Part shown: one piece after another, positions 1 through 29,207 of the stretch
Layout: every line of letters begins with the position of its first letter
Position numbering within the stretch: position 1 is the first letter of the stretch
Origin: Cristatella mucedo
Taxonomy: Eukaryota > Bryozoa > Phylactolaemata > Cristatellidae
Length of the DNA: 64,000 nt
Direction: 5' to 3'
NCBI GenBank assembly: GCA_009760855.2
Contig: WPIO01000030.1
Coordinates: forward strand, 3,424,001-3,488,000
Made by a program: the position numbers and the translations under genes
Notes under the pieces: model-generated
The model's input: the letters and a program-made list of their open reading frames with translations, nothing else
Databases searched by the model: none
What the model was told of the DNA's origin: nothing

Positions 1-88
1 ATATGCCTCAGGGCTCGAGCCCACGACCTCAGTCAGACCTTGGTCGGAGCGAGCACCTTAACCGCTAGACCAAACCAGCTGTTGTCTG
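1..88 (-). mobile_element. SINE1 head, cut by the window start
   Basis: Minus-strand copy: box B GGGCTCGAGCCC near 11-22 and box A at about 60-80 (GCTAGACCAAACCAGC). The tail lies outside the window. Confidence 0.85.
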
Positions 89-1259
89 ACTTTGTAATGT
101 ATTTGTGTTTAGCATTCGTAATGAAGGACATTTCTCGTATACTTTGTGTATCTAAGTTACTGCAAGAGTTTTAGAAGCTGGAAGTGATTAATGCAAGGTC
201 ATGTATTCTGAATACCGGCCCAATGCACCCAACCGATTTTCTCACCTGATGTTCTAGACACCACTGTTAATATTCCTGTATAACTAGGTACAGAATGTAG
301 CGGTGAGCAATGTTTTTCAGTTTATCTGTACTGGATTGCAGTGATCTGTGCTGGATTGCAGTGCACTGTGCGTAACTGCATCGATCGATTCTGCTATCAG
401 TGAAGCACCTGGAGTTGCACTCAATGTGAATGAGACGAATGTGAAGAAGCAAGAAGCTGTGTGAAGCCTGCTTAGCTCTGTGAAGCTGTGCTAGGTACCT
501 GCATTATTTTATTGGATGTGTAGGTGGGTCTCCCTCAGCAAGGTAGCTTGAATTGAGCTGCTTACCATTACCACAGGTGCATTTGATGTGGCTTGCTATT
601 GCTGTCGGTTCCAAGATGACCTGTTCTGTTCGGTTCTGTTTGTTACTGTTTTGCTGCTGATTGCATGGGTCAAGTGATGCTCTGCATTAGGGCATTAGGC
701 CCATAGCCACTCTTTAGTTCCTGTGTCACTATACATACAACTTGCCCACTGTGTTAGCACTTCTATGCTGTGTTGGGACGTACAGGGGATCTGTTCCAGA
801 CTGCTTTTATGGCGGCAGAAAACCGATATCAAAACCTCGTTTGTTGCATTCCATTGCATGATATGATATCTGTGTTATAATCAAGATTAGCAGTATGAGC
901 ACATTTTATTAAATTTTCCCATTCTTTGATGGGCTGTAAGGTGTAGACGTCCTGCCTTTCTTTCACTGCTTTCTATTGCTACATAATTCAGCGATATGCA
1001 CTGAAGTCAGCCAGGTACCATAAGAGTGATTAAGGAAACACCTTTCCTAGCTTTCAAACCATTTCTGAAAGTTGCACCTGCTCATCAGATTGCTGATTTC
1101 TTAGAGTAGATGATACAAGTACGTTGTCATCCTTCATTCCTTGCTCTTCTTCAATGGCCTCCTTCCAACTTATTGCTGTTGCTCTGATATCAAAGTTCAT
1201 CTCCAAGTCTTAAGGGACTACTAGCTCTCTAGATCCCAACCTACTGTTCTTCTCAATCC
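89..1259. other. No gene seen
   Basis: AT-leaning sequence with a short direct repeat (CTGTRCTGGATTGCAGTG, ~325-365). TMEM120 N-terminal exons were sought here and not found. Confidence 0.5.
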
Positions 1260-2060
1260 ACCGAGTCACCATTTCGGCAGGTGCATAACGACCGTTTCAG
1301 GAAGGCAGACGGTGTCGAGTCAATCTGCTTTCTTTTTTTCTGGGTCTTTAGGTGGCATTTGATTCTATCGATTACCAAGTCTTTCTCGAGTGCCTCTCAC
1401 CTCGGCTGGGCACAACTGGCATCGCTCTGCAATGATTTTAGTCCTATCTCATTGATAAGACTCTAGCCTTTCAAGTATGGATTGCTATCAAACGTCTGTG
1501 ATTGGTCCACTTCTTTTCTCAGTGTGTACTCTCCATCTCGCCGATGAATTTGTTTGCACAATACAAGCTTTTATTCTTACGCACACGGCATGCAGCTGTA
1601 CTTAAGCGTTGACATTTCCCTGCCCTGTAGCATCTCAAACAATCTCAGCTCCCTAACACACTGCATTGCTGACATTAGCATTTGGATGGCAGCAAACCTT
1701 CTGAAACTGAATGACGATAAAAGCAGTTTGCTGCTTATGGGTAAACCAAGTATGACTCATAAACTAGAAAGCTTAACTCTGCAAATCGGCTCAGCCAGCA
1801 CAGGTCCAGAACTCACAGCTCGGAATCTGGATGTCTTCTTCCAAAATAACTTGTCTCTAGATGAGCATATCACCTCAAGAGTCAAGTCAGCCTACTTTCA
1901 CCTGTAAAACATAGCACAAATTCGTTCTTGCCCAGATAAGAGCACCTCAGCCTAGCTGGTTCATGCATTTGTGACATCCTGATTATACTTTTGTTTCTAA
2001 CTATTTATATGTATACCTTTCTGCTCAATCACACTTTCAGTTGCTGCAAAACTGGGTGAC
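1260..2060 (+). mobile_element. LINE-A copy 1, degraded
   Basis: Broken frames keep LINE-A RT pieces: a motif A-like region near 1360, WMAANLLKLNDDKS at ~1685, and ARNLDVFFQNNLSLDEHI at ~1825. There are several stops and shifts. Confidence 0.75.
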
Positions 2061-3019
2061 TAGGGGTGACTGGCAGACTCGTTTGAGTGTCCCTACAATA
2101 TATTCACATAATGTTTCTGACAGTATACCTGTTCATACTCAAGTGTCAACATATTTTGAAAATTTACATCCGTGCTTGGCTGTATTAGGCTCACAGATGG
2201 GGTCATGAATATTGAAGACAAGCTTGCGATGATGGTCTGCTGTGATGAAGTCGTCACTGGGCAGTGTGCTGGATTAATTAACGGTCTGGCTCATGCTGAC
2301 TATGCTGAAGAATGCCTCAATAGCTGAGCTGTGTAGCTTCTTTGTGTTTCTATTGTAGGGCTTATCTCAGTATCATACTAGGGCAGGTAAACGTCTCACT
2401 ACTGAATCGCACAGAGAAGTAAGTTGCATATGGTTGCAGTCACCATTGGCATCTTATCAAATCATAATGTGTGATCTTGTGTGATATGTACTAACCTGCA
2501 GTTATTCTGCATACCTATTATTTGCATATTCCCATACTTTAAGTCTTTGATATTCCTGCAAATTTCTTGGCACCTCGAGAAAGCTTGTTCTTTTTTCTAG
2601 CAACGATGCTCAACTTTGGCAAGTTGGCTTCATCCGTCCGTGTATAAATTGACTGGACATGTTATTGCATTCTCAGCCTCGCATAGTTTTAGCAGGCTTG
2701 CAAAAGTGGAGGCTGGTGATATCCTTATTTGTCCGCTGGTGAAGTATAGCAGCAGTCGTAGAAGTAATCGTTGTAGTTAAAGTAATAAGACATTTTTATA
2801 GATCCCTAAGAAAACCCAATCTCATGGTAGGCACAATACTTAAGCTGGAAATAAATAAAGAGTACAACAGATTAAGATTTCTAGAAAGCGGTGCAAATAC
2901 AAGACTGACATGCAGAAATATATATCAGCACATGCATGACAGTGTGTTGTAATTCTGGCTTGGGGAAGTACTGTTCCTGGGCCTTCAATAATGCTACCTT
3001 TGTAGGAATGCTGACTTGT
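2061..3019. other. No gene seen between LINE-A copies
   Basis: Unique-looking intronic or upstream sequence; short ORFs only, none with a recognisable motif. Confidence 0.5.
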
Positions 3020-3800
3020 GTAGAAGCTCTCTATATGCTCTACCGGATCTCTTGGTAGCTTTTGACACCATCGACTACATTCTTGAGCACCCATCGTCTC
3101 CGCTGGGCATCACTGCACTGCAATGCTTTATGTCCAATTCGAGTAAGATTTTAGAGCCTGGATGTCAATAGCCAGTTGCCATCCGGTGAGCATTTAAAGT
3201 ATATGGATCCCGGGGATCTGCTCTAGGTTTACTTTTGCATTTTCGCCTATGTAATTGTCAAGCGCAATCTAGGCTTTCATTTTTATTCATGTGTTACTTA
3301 GCTGTACCTGTGCTTGAATCATTTCCTGCCTTCTGGCATGTCAAACTCTCTTAACTCTCTTGCAGCATGCGTAGCTTACATTTGGGCTTGCATAGCAGTA
3401 AAGTTCTTTCGAGTTGATGCTAAACCAGCTTGATCATTATTGAAAACCTTGTGTCACTCGGAAGCTGGAAAGCCTAACCCTCCAAATGGGCACCGCCAGC
3501 GTATCTCTTTCACCTTCTGCATGGACTGAGATCCTGCTCCAAAATGAATCTGGTGCTAGATAACCGCATGAGCTCTGCATTCAAGCCTGCGTACTCAGCT
3601 ACATAACATAGCCGAAATGTAGACTAGATTAGATAAGGATATAGCCGAAATGTAGACTTGATTAGATCAGGATACCGCACCTAGTTGGCTCATCCATTTG
3701 TGACATGCTTTCTAGGCATCTATTAACTAGCTACTTGCTGGCCTTTTTGCATGTACAACAAGACATTTGCAGTTAATTCAGAACCCTGAAGCTAGGCCTC
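3020..3800 (+). mobile_element. LINE-A copy 2, degraded
   Basis: A motif A remnant (LLVAFDTIDY-like, ~3050), a YADD-region remnant near 3290 and further RT and C-terminal pieces to ~3800. The copy is heavily mutated, and a short duplicated stretch (GATAGCCGAAATGTAGACT type) occurs at about 3610-3670. Confidence 0.65.
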
Positions 3801-4956
3801 GCTTTCACTTTCTCGATCAAAATTTGCTCTGGTAACATCAGATTGACTTCGTGGTCATTGAGTGAGACTGTAATAGAGATCCTATTAAAGACATATACAA
3901 CTCTATATGCTTAGCCATCAAATGAGTTCCTTAGTTTGCTCTGTGAAAGTACTTTGGTCCTCAGAAAGCCTCAACATAAGTTGCTGAGTCGTTTCTGTGG
4001 TCTTGGTCATATGTGCTTTCTTTAATGTTAGTAGGTTTGAGACCAGACAATTGCTTTTAAAGATTCTTCGTGTTTAATAATTGGTCTTATTATTTCATCA
4101 GCATTTAAGGTCTGCTGTCTCAAAGTTTTTCATGAGTTAGCTTTTTGCCTAGATTGTCTTAATAGCCATCCATAGGCAAGAATACAATAACTAATCTTGT
4201 GGCTTCATGCTGCTTCAGCACAGTTGCCACAATCTTCGATGTGCACATGCCTATTTTTGAGCCAATTTGCCTAAAGAAAAACCAGTCACATCTACATAGA
4301 ATTACTATATAGATTAACAATAGCTGGGTTTGCGTGTTCTGTCAGTGCATTGATGACTTGATTGCATTGCATCAGATAGCGAGCTACCTTTGCCTAACTA
4401 GTCGATTATGCTGTCACTGTCAAGCCTAGATAAAGGGAAGCCCGAACAGTCGGCCTGGTATATCGATTGACTAATCGTCCATAGGACTAACCCAAAGGGG
4501 TATATCAGATAGCCAAGTCTCCCATCACCCCTTTTTCACTAGGTGGATGGCTGTAGATGTGTACTGTGATATTATTTAGGACCACTAGCATGTGTGCTTT
4601 GTAGCACCCTATCTATCATTTTAGATGATTTGGACTGCTGCTGGCAGAATAGCAATGTATTTTCTTAATATAGCAAGGTACTAATCCTCTACTATAGACT
4701 AGATTGTCAGCTGTTGCATAGGTTATAATATCCGGTATGACTTTCTTGACTGTAGTTGCCCTTCCCTCAACTTAAGTTCGAAATAAGGGCTAGTCGACAC
4801 TTTTAATGCACCTTGTCTCATGTGGTTGCACTTTACTGTTGTTTGTGGTGAGCCAACGGTGTGACATCAATTGTCATAAAGTAATTGTTATAATTCTAAT
4901 AACCTGTCATCCGTTACTGAGAAAGACTTGCTAGCATGTATATGTATATTATATTG
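3801..4956. other. No gene seen
   Basis: AT-rich sequence upstream of the first recognised TMEM120 exon; no family N-terminal motif in three + frames. Confidence 0.5.
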
Positions 4957-5125
4957 CCGAGCTGGTTTGGTTCAGCGGTTAAGGTGCTCCCCCCCCCCCG
5001 ACCAAGGTCTGGCTGAGGTCGTGGGCTCGAGCCTTGAGGCATATGTGAAGCGCCTGAATAGAGATTAAGTTCTCTTGGGGCGCTATACAAATGAATTATT
5101 ATTATTATTCAAATGAATTATTATT
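4957..5125 (+). mobile_element. SINE1, full copy (tRNA head, LINE-A-type tail)
   Basis: The head has a box A-like TGGTTTGGTTCAGCGGTTA and a box B-like GGGCTCGAGCC. Then GCATATGTGAAGCGCCTGAA, the hairpin GCGCC (5050-5054)/GGCGC (5079-5083) around AGAGA/TCTCT, and an ATT-repeat end. A C10 run lies in the head near 4991. Confidence 0.88.
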
Positions 5126-5235
5126 TTGCATCGCATCGTTATATTTATTGAATAATATACGTAGCATCATGAGGTCTAGCTGCTGGTGAGACTTCAAGTG
5201 GCAATACAAGTATAATTATCTTTCTGTTATTCTAG

Positions 5236-15824
<10,589 letters not shown>

Positions 15825-16589
15825 CAGTGCTTTGCGTGGCGACGCCAATTTGCATCGATCGCGGATGCTTGTCGTAGCATGCTCGCCTCTGCCCACTTGG
15901 CTCTCTTTGCCTCTTTGGACCCTTGTGCACGGCCGTCGAGAGCGATGGTGCCTGCCAACGGTGACGATGCATTTCCGGAAGCCGGTTTAATAATTCCCGT
16001 ATTTCGGGGCACCTCTCAACGGCTTGCTGAGCGGCTGGCTTGCTTGACTTGGGAGCACCATGGAGATGTGCGGTCGTCTCGTGAGCATTGAATCCTGATG
16101 TACTGGGGGCAGATAGCAGATGCTGAGTACAGCACGAGTGCAGGGAGGAACAAGTGATGGCCAATACAATAGCTGTATTTGCCAGCGCTTGGCTTGCAAG
16201 CAGATCGCAAGCACAGCCATTGCCGGCCGCCTGACTCGGTCTGCCTCATCACTGCTGCACGACCAGTGCTGCTGTTGCAGCTGCTGTTGGCATGCACTGG
16301 GTGACTAGCTACTTGTTGGTACCTGCTAATCGGGCCGGTATGCTTCGGATCACCGTTTTGCACTCAACAGATTGGTTGCTGAGAGGGCTGGGCAGGAAGT
16401 AAGGATTATGCTGTGATTTACGTTTATGCACGAGTTGCCTTGGGTGGTGACTGGTCCAGTTTTTACAGAGGATGCTGTTTACGTTTTCCACTGGGGGGTC
16501 TCGGGGTTCGAATGCTGTTTTCTGGCCTTCTAAAAGCTGCAGGTCACTGTCAACCGGACATCATTCTTTCTTTTGCTGTGTACAGGTAA
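15825..16589. other. Region downstream of the TMEM120 stop
   Basis: Holds the TMEM120 3' UTR by position. No clear AATAAA was seen in the first 500 bases. ORFs here look compositional. Confidence 0.5.
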
Positions 16590-17035
16590 GACGATTGAGG
16601 GAAAGTCCTCTGTTGAGGATTGGGAAGGATTGGAAGAGGATTGGGCTGAGGGTGGAACCACAGCATGTGCTCGAAATTTTGGGGTCCTCTTTGATAGCGG
16701 CTTCAAGTTTGAAAGCTTCATTAGTCCGACTGCCTCCACAGCTACCCGCCATGTTCGGTCCCTATCTAAAATTAGGTAGTGTCAACAATTGTAGCTTGCT
16801 AAAACTTTAACCAGCTCACAGGTTCAATCTATGCTGGACTAATGCAATTCCGTTTTGGCTGGGCTACCGAAAAAAAGCCATCAAATCTCTGCAGCTGGTG
16901 GTGAATATGGCTGCAAGGCTAGTCAGCAAAGCCTTGAGGTTCAGCCACGTGTCTCCTTTAGACCTTCTTCCGACCAAATCATTGTCTGGTGCTTACCAGG
17001 ATCAAGCCCGCGGCAGTAGATTCACTCTATAGACT
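16590..17035 (+). mobile_element. LINE-B copy 1, degraded
   Basis: Remnants ARNFGVLFDSGFKFESFI, HVRSLSKIR and CNSVLAGLPKK-like match the LINE-B thumb. Several stops. Just outside the 3' end of the DNAJB gene. Confidence 0.75.
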
Positions 17036-17598
17036 GTAGTGGGCAACATGCTTTATTTGAACAAATGCAAAAATCTGTCGATACATGCAGACCAGAAGCA
17101 TAGCGGCACGATTGGTTTTCATGGTTAGGAAATATGCAGATACCGGTGTGCAGCATTGGGAGGCTGTTGTTTCGTTGAATGCTTGGCAAGTGTTGTGAGG
17201 GCACTCACATGAAGGGGTGAATCTAGAATAGGCAGTATTTCTACACGCTACCAAGCTATAGATGCAAAGTAAACACAGAGGCGGAAGCACCGGGAAGCAG
17301 CAAGGGAATGTTGCATAAGCATAGTTGGGGGTTACATGTAGCTGCTTATAAGCAATCTGCTCTCATGCTCACGGCTGGGGGGCCTTCAAAGGTCAATGAG
17401 CACACGTCTGATGTACAAGAAGAGGTTCTAAGCTGGTCAATACAGTGGACATGTATTTGATGACCGCGGCTGCAGCAAGCATCAGATGCAACGTGACAGC
17501 GCAGTAGGAGGGCTCCGCAGTGCACACAGTCGTCGCCAATTCTCGGCATGGCTTAGCCGTGCCGGTATTTCAAGCATGATCATGATGACTAAGAGTCA

Positions 17599-23334
<5,736 letters not shown>

Positions 23335-24214
23335 TGCTGTTGCTCTTCTGAAAACAGAAGAACAGAGATAGCAAGAAGCTTGAGCAACTAGCAGCCCTTC
23401 GAAACCAAGGAAAACCCTCCCACTGCTTGGCTGTGTCGAATGTTTAATCTACTCTCCCACTAAACCAACTGATACACCGACTGAGATATGCAATATGAAA
23501 CTTTTACTGTGCAGGCCATAGAGCGATGGGTGGATGGGTAATGTCCAAAACTGTCAGAGTAATGCTTGTGCGAAAGGATTGACACTCTGAGTAATTGCTT
23601 GAGCTAGCCTCGAGTGGCCGGAAATTTTGCTGGGTCTGTCTTAGTTAGGGAAGAGCCGTGGTGGCCGGTGCTGGCCGATTGCCAGCTACCACGTCATAGT
23701 GGGTGCCAGCTAAAAAGTCGTGTGTGCTGGGTTTCTCGCTAGGGAAGGATTGGCTAGCCCGGGCCACTTGCTGAGTCTTCTATCCCCGAGGATATCTTAA
23801 CTCAGCGTGGGGCAGCTCTCCTTTCTCAGCAGAGAGCTTTTACCCTACACTCTTCAAGCCTTGAGCTGTTGATCCACATTCCAATGCAGCCACAGTGAAC
23901 CAGGTCAAGTCGGTCCTTTCGGTGCTCAATCTGGTGCTCTCTAAATTCGTATTCCTCGAACTAATGCTGCTCATCAGTGGCAGCCAGTGGTTACGGTAAG
24001 TCCCCCTCCTCAGCAAGATTACTAAATTACCACTACTACAGACTACCAGGATTTTAGATAGTATTTTAGAAAGCTGTAGCAGATGACTTGATTGCTAAAA
24101 TGCTGCATACTCTCATTCTTGCAATATCCCAACGGGAGACTCAATTTTTTTTAGATAGTACTATAGATGTCCTAGTTCATTAATTTAGACATCTACTTAC
24201 CCGGGTTCTTTCTA
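23335..24214. promoter_or_regulatory. Presumed DNAJB upstream region
   Basis: By position it precedes the minus-strand DNAJB start. No clear heat-shock element array or TATA box was found. The AG at 23345-23347 (minus strand) could also be an acceptor for a 5' UTR intron. Confidence 0.35.
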
Positions 24215-24395
24215 GGACCGGTGTCCTGACCCAGGGGCTACAATGCTTGCTCTTGACGACCCAGCTCGTGGGTCCGAATCCTGCAGTGGGTGATCCTATA
24301 TTGCCCACTGAAAGCAGTAGTGATAGTCTCTAGGGCTTTTCTGCCTCTATATAAATGAGGCTGTTAAATCAGCTAACCCTTAACTTTTTTTATAT
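24215..24395 (+). mobile_element. SINE2, diverged
   Basis: Head with GGGTCCGAATCCTGCAGTGG, GTGATCCTATATTGCCC, and the end ATGAGGCTGTTAAATCAGCT. Confidence 0.78.
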
Positions 24396-25195
24396 CTACA
24401 AACCGATCTTCTAATCTCGACTTACAGATGAAAGAACAATAACTACATTTATACAGATTGGCATGATGTTCGAGCAGCAAACTAAGTATACAAAAGGAAG
24501 CTGTGCAAACTGTAGTAAATAAGGTTAATGTGTTGCCCAGTTTACCTGTTCTAACACATCTTAACACTATTTCGATACCAAGTTTTCTAACGATGCTCAA
24601 TTAGACGGCAGTCATGAGCGCTCACGGAAACCGATTCTCTTCGCGTAGCCATGGCAGTTCACTGAGCTGCCGAATGGATTCCACACGATTAAGTTGAAAA
24701 TATGCTTGAAATGATAAGCAGGTGGCGCCTATTGGTATTTTTGTATGGAACCATCAATAAATGCAATCGTGGTCACAATGTCCACAATCGAGCTGATTTC
24801 TTTCATTTGACCAATAAAGTACTTAAAGGATCTATTGCCCCATAGGGTGTAGAATGAATTTCTGGGGCAAGAATCACGTCTATGTAAAAAATATCTTTTC
24901 CTAGGGTTTAGCCGTTGTTTGTGTAACAACACACTTTGCACATTGCTAAGTTAAGCTTCTTACTTTGATTGTTTGCCTTAGTTTGCCATTAGTTAATATT
25001 AAAGGTGTGAACAAAATTAAAACTTACAAATAATGGGTACAGTCTCTGCCAGCAGATACTCACAACCGATCTTTCGCACAATCGATAGTGCTAAGGATTT
25101 TCTTTAAATAGATACGGTTGGTAGAAGTCTCACATACCATTTGTAGTTTTTATATAATATATAAAATTCATGGTACTGTTCAATTCATGGTATCT

Positions 25196-25268
25196 GTAAA
25201 GTTCCTAGAGAGAGATTCAGTTCTCTGGTGGCGCTATACAATTATATTAATATTATTATTGTTATTAT
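25196..25268 (+). mobile_element. SINE1/LINE-A tail fragment
   Basis: CCTAGAGAGAGATTCAGTTC and GGCGCTATACAATTATATTA with ATT repeats. Confidence 0.65.
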
Positions 25269-25314
25269 ACAAGATAAAGCACTTTTTAACGAAGCTTTAT
25301 CGGAGGAATTTCTT

Positions 25315-25800
25315 ACGCTCACACTTAAAAGGCCATCACGGCTTGGCTCCGTCATACCAATTTGAACTGTTGCACCACTTTTAGCCTCCTCGTTCCCCCC
25401 TGGGCCTCTATGGACCATAAATTAGCCTCTCGGTTCCCTCGCTTCAAGACATTTGGCAACAGAAAGACTTGCTCTGCAGATCTCAGACTTTGGATTTCAC
25501 TTCTGATGTTCTTATGCAACGACATCTTCTCTCGTGCTGCCGACTGTGGCAATCCTTTCCAGCCGTCCTGAGCTGCTACTTCAATGCCACTCACTTTCTC
25601 GACTGCCCTCCTGACTCAGCTAAGCTTCTCACTTTCTCTTTGTTGCATGAGATGAAGTCTGTTGGATATTGCATGCGGATCGAAAGCCTCTTTTACTTTG
25701 TGTACTCTGCTGTAGAAAACTCTCCTGCGTAACACACAACTTGGTCCTTGTGACTTTGTAGACTTACTGATAGATAAATATTACTTTACAATGAGACCAA
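25315..25800 (+). mobile_element. LINE-B copy 2, 3' part
   Basis: C-terminal LINE-B piece: LAPSYQFELLHHF, then frames matching SMDHKLASRFPRFKTFG and [16 protein letters not shown], with the family 3' end near 25790. Confidence 0.8.
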
Positions 25801-26086
25801 GGTCGAGCAAAATTTAACAAGGTGATTTTGATATTTACAACTCTGACGATTTCCGTCTTCTTTCGTGACTGTTTGAGCTGGCTTTCCCGTCAACTCATAT
25901 AACCACGGTGATGTATTTGAAGATATACTCCTTGACTCTAAAGCAAAATCTAAACTTTGAATTACCCAGCAGCATTAAATTCACTGATAACTGTCTACTT
26001 CAAAAACATTCTCATCAGTTATTGTACACCGGAATCACACTATCATGCTCATTCCGCCTTTCCCTCGTAAACAAGCAAACAAAATA

Positions 26087-26132
26087 AAAATATAATTCAT
26101 TTAAATAGCGCCCCGAGAGAACTTAATCTCAA
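26087..26132 (-). mobile_element. SINE1 tail fragment
   Basis: ATAATTCATTTAAATAGCGC followed by CCCGAGAGAACTTAATCTC. Confidence 0.65.
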
Positions 26133-26687
26133 TTTCAAACTCAATCTTAATCTCACTTTTAATCTTAGTCTCAACAACGGCATACCGGTAGTGAACTGTC
26201 AGTGTGCCGCCCTAATAGGAGAGGAATGAAACACTTCGCAGATGTGCTTATGCCTGACAACATCATAAATTGCTTAGGCTTAGGTCATCCTGAAATTGCA
26301 TACTTTACAGTAATGATCAAAGTACGGACTTTACCTACTTATACTGAAAATTGTTCACGTTGTATTTCAGCAATTTAAAAAGAATTGCTTTAACAAGAAT
26401 TGCTACTTATTCGCAAGCTGGCCTACGCAAACTATTACAACTTCCTAGATTTGAATGACTGACAGCAGCCAGATGTGCAAACACGACGAGGCATACTTTG
26501 GCCTGGACGCTTTTACGCGAGATTCCCTCCGGCTAATTGCTGGCAAAGTAGCTGGCGATTATGCTGGTCAGCTGTCTACAGCCCTACAGATGCCTTAGGT
26601 GTTGTCGGCAGCACTTACCCATTTTTTCATGCAACAAAGAAAACTGGGTAGCGTCGCTTGTTAAGGGATAGAGCCTCCCTTTGAAGC

Positions 26688-26770
26688 AAATGTAAAGCGC
26701 CTTAAAAGAGATTGAGTTCTCTGAGGGCGCTTTATCAATTGCCTTATTATTATTGTTATTATCATTATTA
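26688..26770 (+). mobile_element. LINE-A tail fragment
   Basis: GCAAATGTAAAGCGCCTTAA, AGAGATTGAGTTCTCTGAGG, GCGCTTTATCAATTGC and (TTA)n. Confidence 0.75.
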
Positions 26771-26845
26771 AGGAAGCTAGTGGTACAGAACGCAGCAGCG
26801 AAGGTCGGCCGAAAACGGAAGAGTAAGAGTCGGAATCAGGACGTC

Positions 26846-26847
<2 letters not shown>

Positions 26848-26926
<79 letters not shown>
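26848..26926. repeat. (GA)n microsatellite
   Basis: About 39 uninterrupted GA units. No gene on either side. Confidence 0.98.
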
Positions 26927-26928
<2 letters not shown>

Positions 26929-27339
26929 ATCGAAGTAAATTTTCCTGTCGAGGAGTAACGAAGTAAAAACATCTTTCGCCAACTGTCTCAGAGCTAGAGA
27001 TATTGGCATTTACTTTTTCCTCGGAGAACCAGAGGGCACGAGGAGGCTGACATAGCTGTAGCACTTGATCTAGGTACGGAGGTATGGCGGGACACAGACC
27101 AATTACTGCAAAGTATCGACGTCCACGTTCAGAGCTCGAACGGCGGCTACGAGAAGCTCAAGGGTGCAAAGGTATTGTGCAACAGATAATCAAGTCTAGG
27201 GGGCTTTGGAAAAATTGCTCATAATTCTGCCAGCATTGTTCGAGAGCGGCTGACGACCGGAACTGAAACTCGGATGGGTGTTTCGCATCCGGTTCCATCT
27301 CGCCAGAAGGAAAGCGATGGCGGATTTCCTCGGAAATTT

Positions 27340-27412
27340 AGCAAAAAAAAGGTTAGCTGATGTAACAGCTTCAGTTATATAGCGACAGTTTGCAACTGAA
27401 AATTGGCCCCAG
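27340..27412 (-). mobile_element. SINE2 tail fragment
   Basis: AAAAAAGGTTAGCTGATGTA, ACAGCTTCAGTTATATAGCG only. Confidence 0.55.
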
Positions 27413-27514
27413 CTAGAATTTGCTAGTCTATTGTTGCCCACGCGCTTTGGGATGCGTTTGCCATGACGGTCGAGCTAACACGAAAGGAAGACAATCCGGT
27501 TAACAGGGGGCCGA

Positions 27515-27600
27515 GAATAATCATCCTTGGGTCCGACTATCTATTATGCAGGTTGTGGGTTCGACCCCTACAGTAGACAATTCTATAAAATCCATGGAAA
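27515..27600 (+). mobile_element. SINE2-like head fragment
   Basis: GCAGGTTGTGGGTTCGACCC and ACAGTAGACAATTCTATAAA resemble the head and adjoining body; the tail is absent. Confidence 0.45.
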
Positions 27601-28289
27601 GCAGGGTGATAACCGCTGCGGCTCCTCTGCCGCAAAACGAGCCCGGCGGAGCAGCTAACGCTCGCTGTATTACGTTGATAGCAGACACGTCGTCGTGCAA
27701 CCGCAACGCTTTCTGCATCAGAAATCCGTTTTTATTGAATAAGGAAGTGTCAGCCTCGATGCAGGGCACGCCAGCATTGACATCCGGTACCAAGCGCGTA
27801 GGGCAGAGAGGCTGCTACCGTCCGGAAAAAGTAAAGATCCACTGATTCAACAGCTACGCCTGTTGAGCGGTAGAACGGCGGCGGCAGCCGCCGCTAGCGC
27901 TGGCAGTTCGCGGGTGAACGGGCGGTGTTGGGTTGCAACGGCCTTTCAAGCCTCCTTCTTTGTCGAGAACACCCACCCCAATTTAACCCCCCCCCCCAAC
28001 CGTTCTAAGCTAGATAGCTCCCGCCCGTCGCTTGGAGGCCCCCAGGTGGAACTAGCTAGATTCTTACGCAGCGATTCTACGAGGTTCTCGATTCGGCGGA
28101 GATTTGCCTTCGCGGTCTCTCTCCTCGGATGGCCGCGTGGCAGCGCAGACTGCTGCGATGGCATTTCGTGCCGCTCCTCTTCAGCGCTCTAGCTCTGAGT
28201 CTGCACGTCGATGCTGGGGCCGGAGGCTTTTAAAATCCTCCCGGTTAAGCACTTGCTGGACAACTGACCTTTTCAAATAAGCTGCGTAG

Positions 28290-28440
28290 GCTGCTTTAGC
28301 CCCGTGGTTAAGGTGCTCGCTCCGACCAAAACTTGACCGAGGTCGTGGGCTCGAGCCCTGCGGCATATGTGAAACGCCCGAGTAGATGTATTTCTCTTAG
28401 GGCGCTATACAAATGAATTATATATTCTTTATTAGGCTTC
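28290..28440 (+). mobile_element. SINE1, full copy
   Basis: Head GGTTAAGGTGCTCGCTCCGA, box B GGGCTCGAGCCC, then GGCATATGTGAAACGCCC and GGGCGCTATACAAATGAATT. Confidence 0.88.
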
Positions 28441-28794
28441 TTAACAGCAACGACATCCGCGTACCAACCGTCGCAAGTCGCCTGAGAACGCTAGCATTCG
28501 CACAGTGCCGATCCCGCTAGCTCTGGCACGGAGCCGTCGAGGTGGCCGAATGAGAACGATCTAATTCAGCCTTTAGCCCGCTCCGAAAGGCAGCGAAAAG
28601 CTATCGGACTTGGAGACCGACCCTAGCTGCCAGCCTGTACGGGTAGAACGCCTTCGGGGCACGGATATAAGTCATTTCTCCAGAGAGAGTCTGACGCTTA
28701 CTTTGAAAGGGACGAGCCAGACTGCCGGCTAACATCCAGCTTGTATGTTCAGGGTCGGTTTCCAGAGGAGGCTACTACCATACTGCCGCTCTAG

Positions 28795-28938
28795 TTCGGC
28801 CCAGGAGCTATATGTAGGTCTTTACCGACCAAGGTCGTGGGCTCGAGCCCCGCGGTAAATGTACAGCCAGCGCCCGAATAGAGATTAAAATCTCTCGGAA
28901 CGCTATGCAGATGAATTATATATTCTTTAAATATTTCG
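28795..28938 (+). mobile_element. SINE1, diverged head
   Basis: Box B GGGCTCGAGCCCCGCGG and a tail CGCCCGAATAGAGATTAAAA ... ATGAATTATATATTCTTT. It has the same unusual 3' end as the copy 360 bases upstream. Confidence 0.8.
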
Positions 28939-29207
28939 GTTCGTAGGGCGGTCATACTTTCCTTTTAGATCCACTTAAGAAGCGCTCTTTTTAGGCACGT
29001 CTAAAAGGGTCCGTCGAGCGGCGGGACTTTGGCTCTTCGCTGCGTCGGGCTCTCGCTGCTATTTTTCGATCGATCGAAAGATACCTACTGGCGGCTAGTT
29101 TTAGGCGTAGAGCTTCAGGCTCTATCAAGACGGGAAGTAGGATATCTTACCGCGACTGCAAGTCTTTCTGGACACGGCGTCTCCGGCTCGCAGCCGCAAG
29201 GCGTGGT

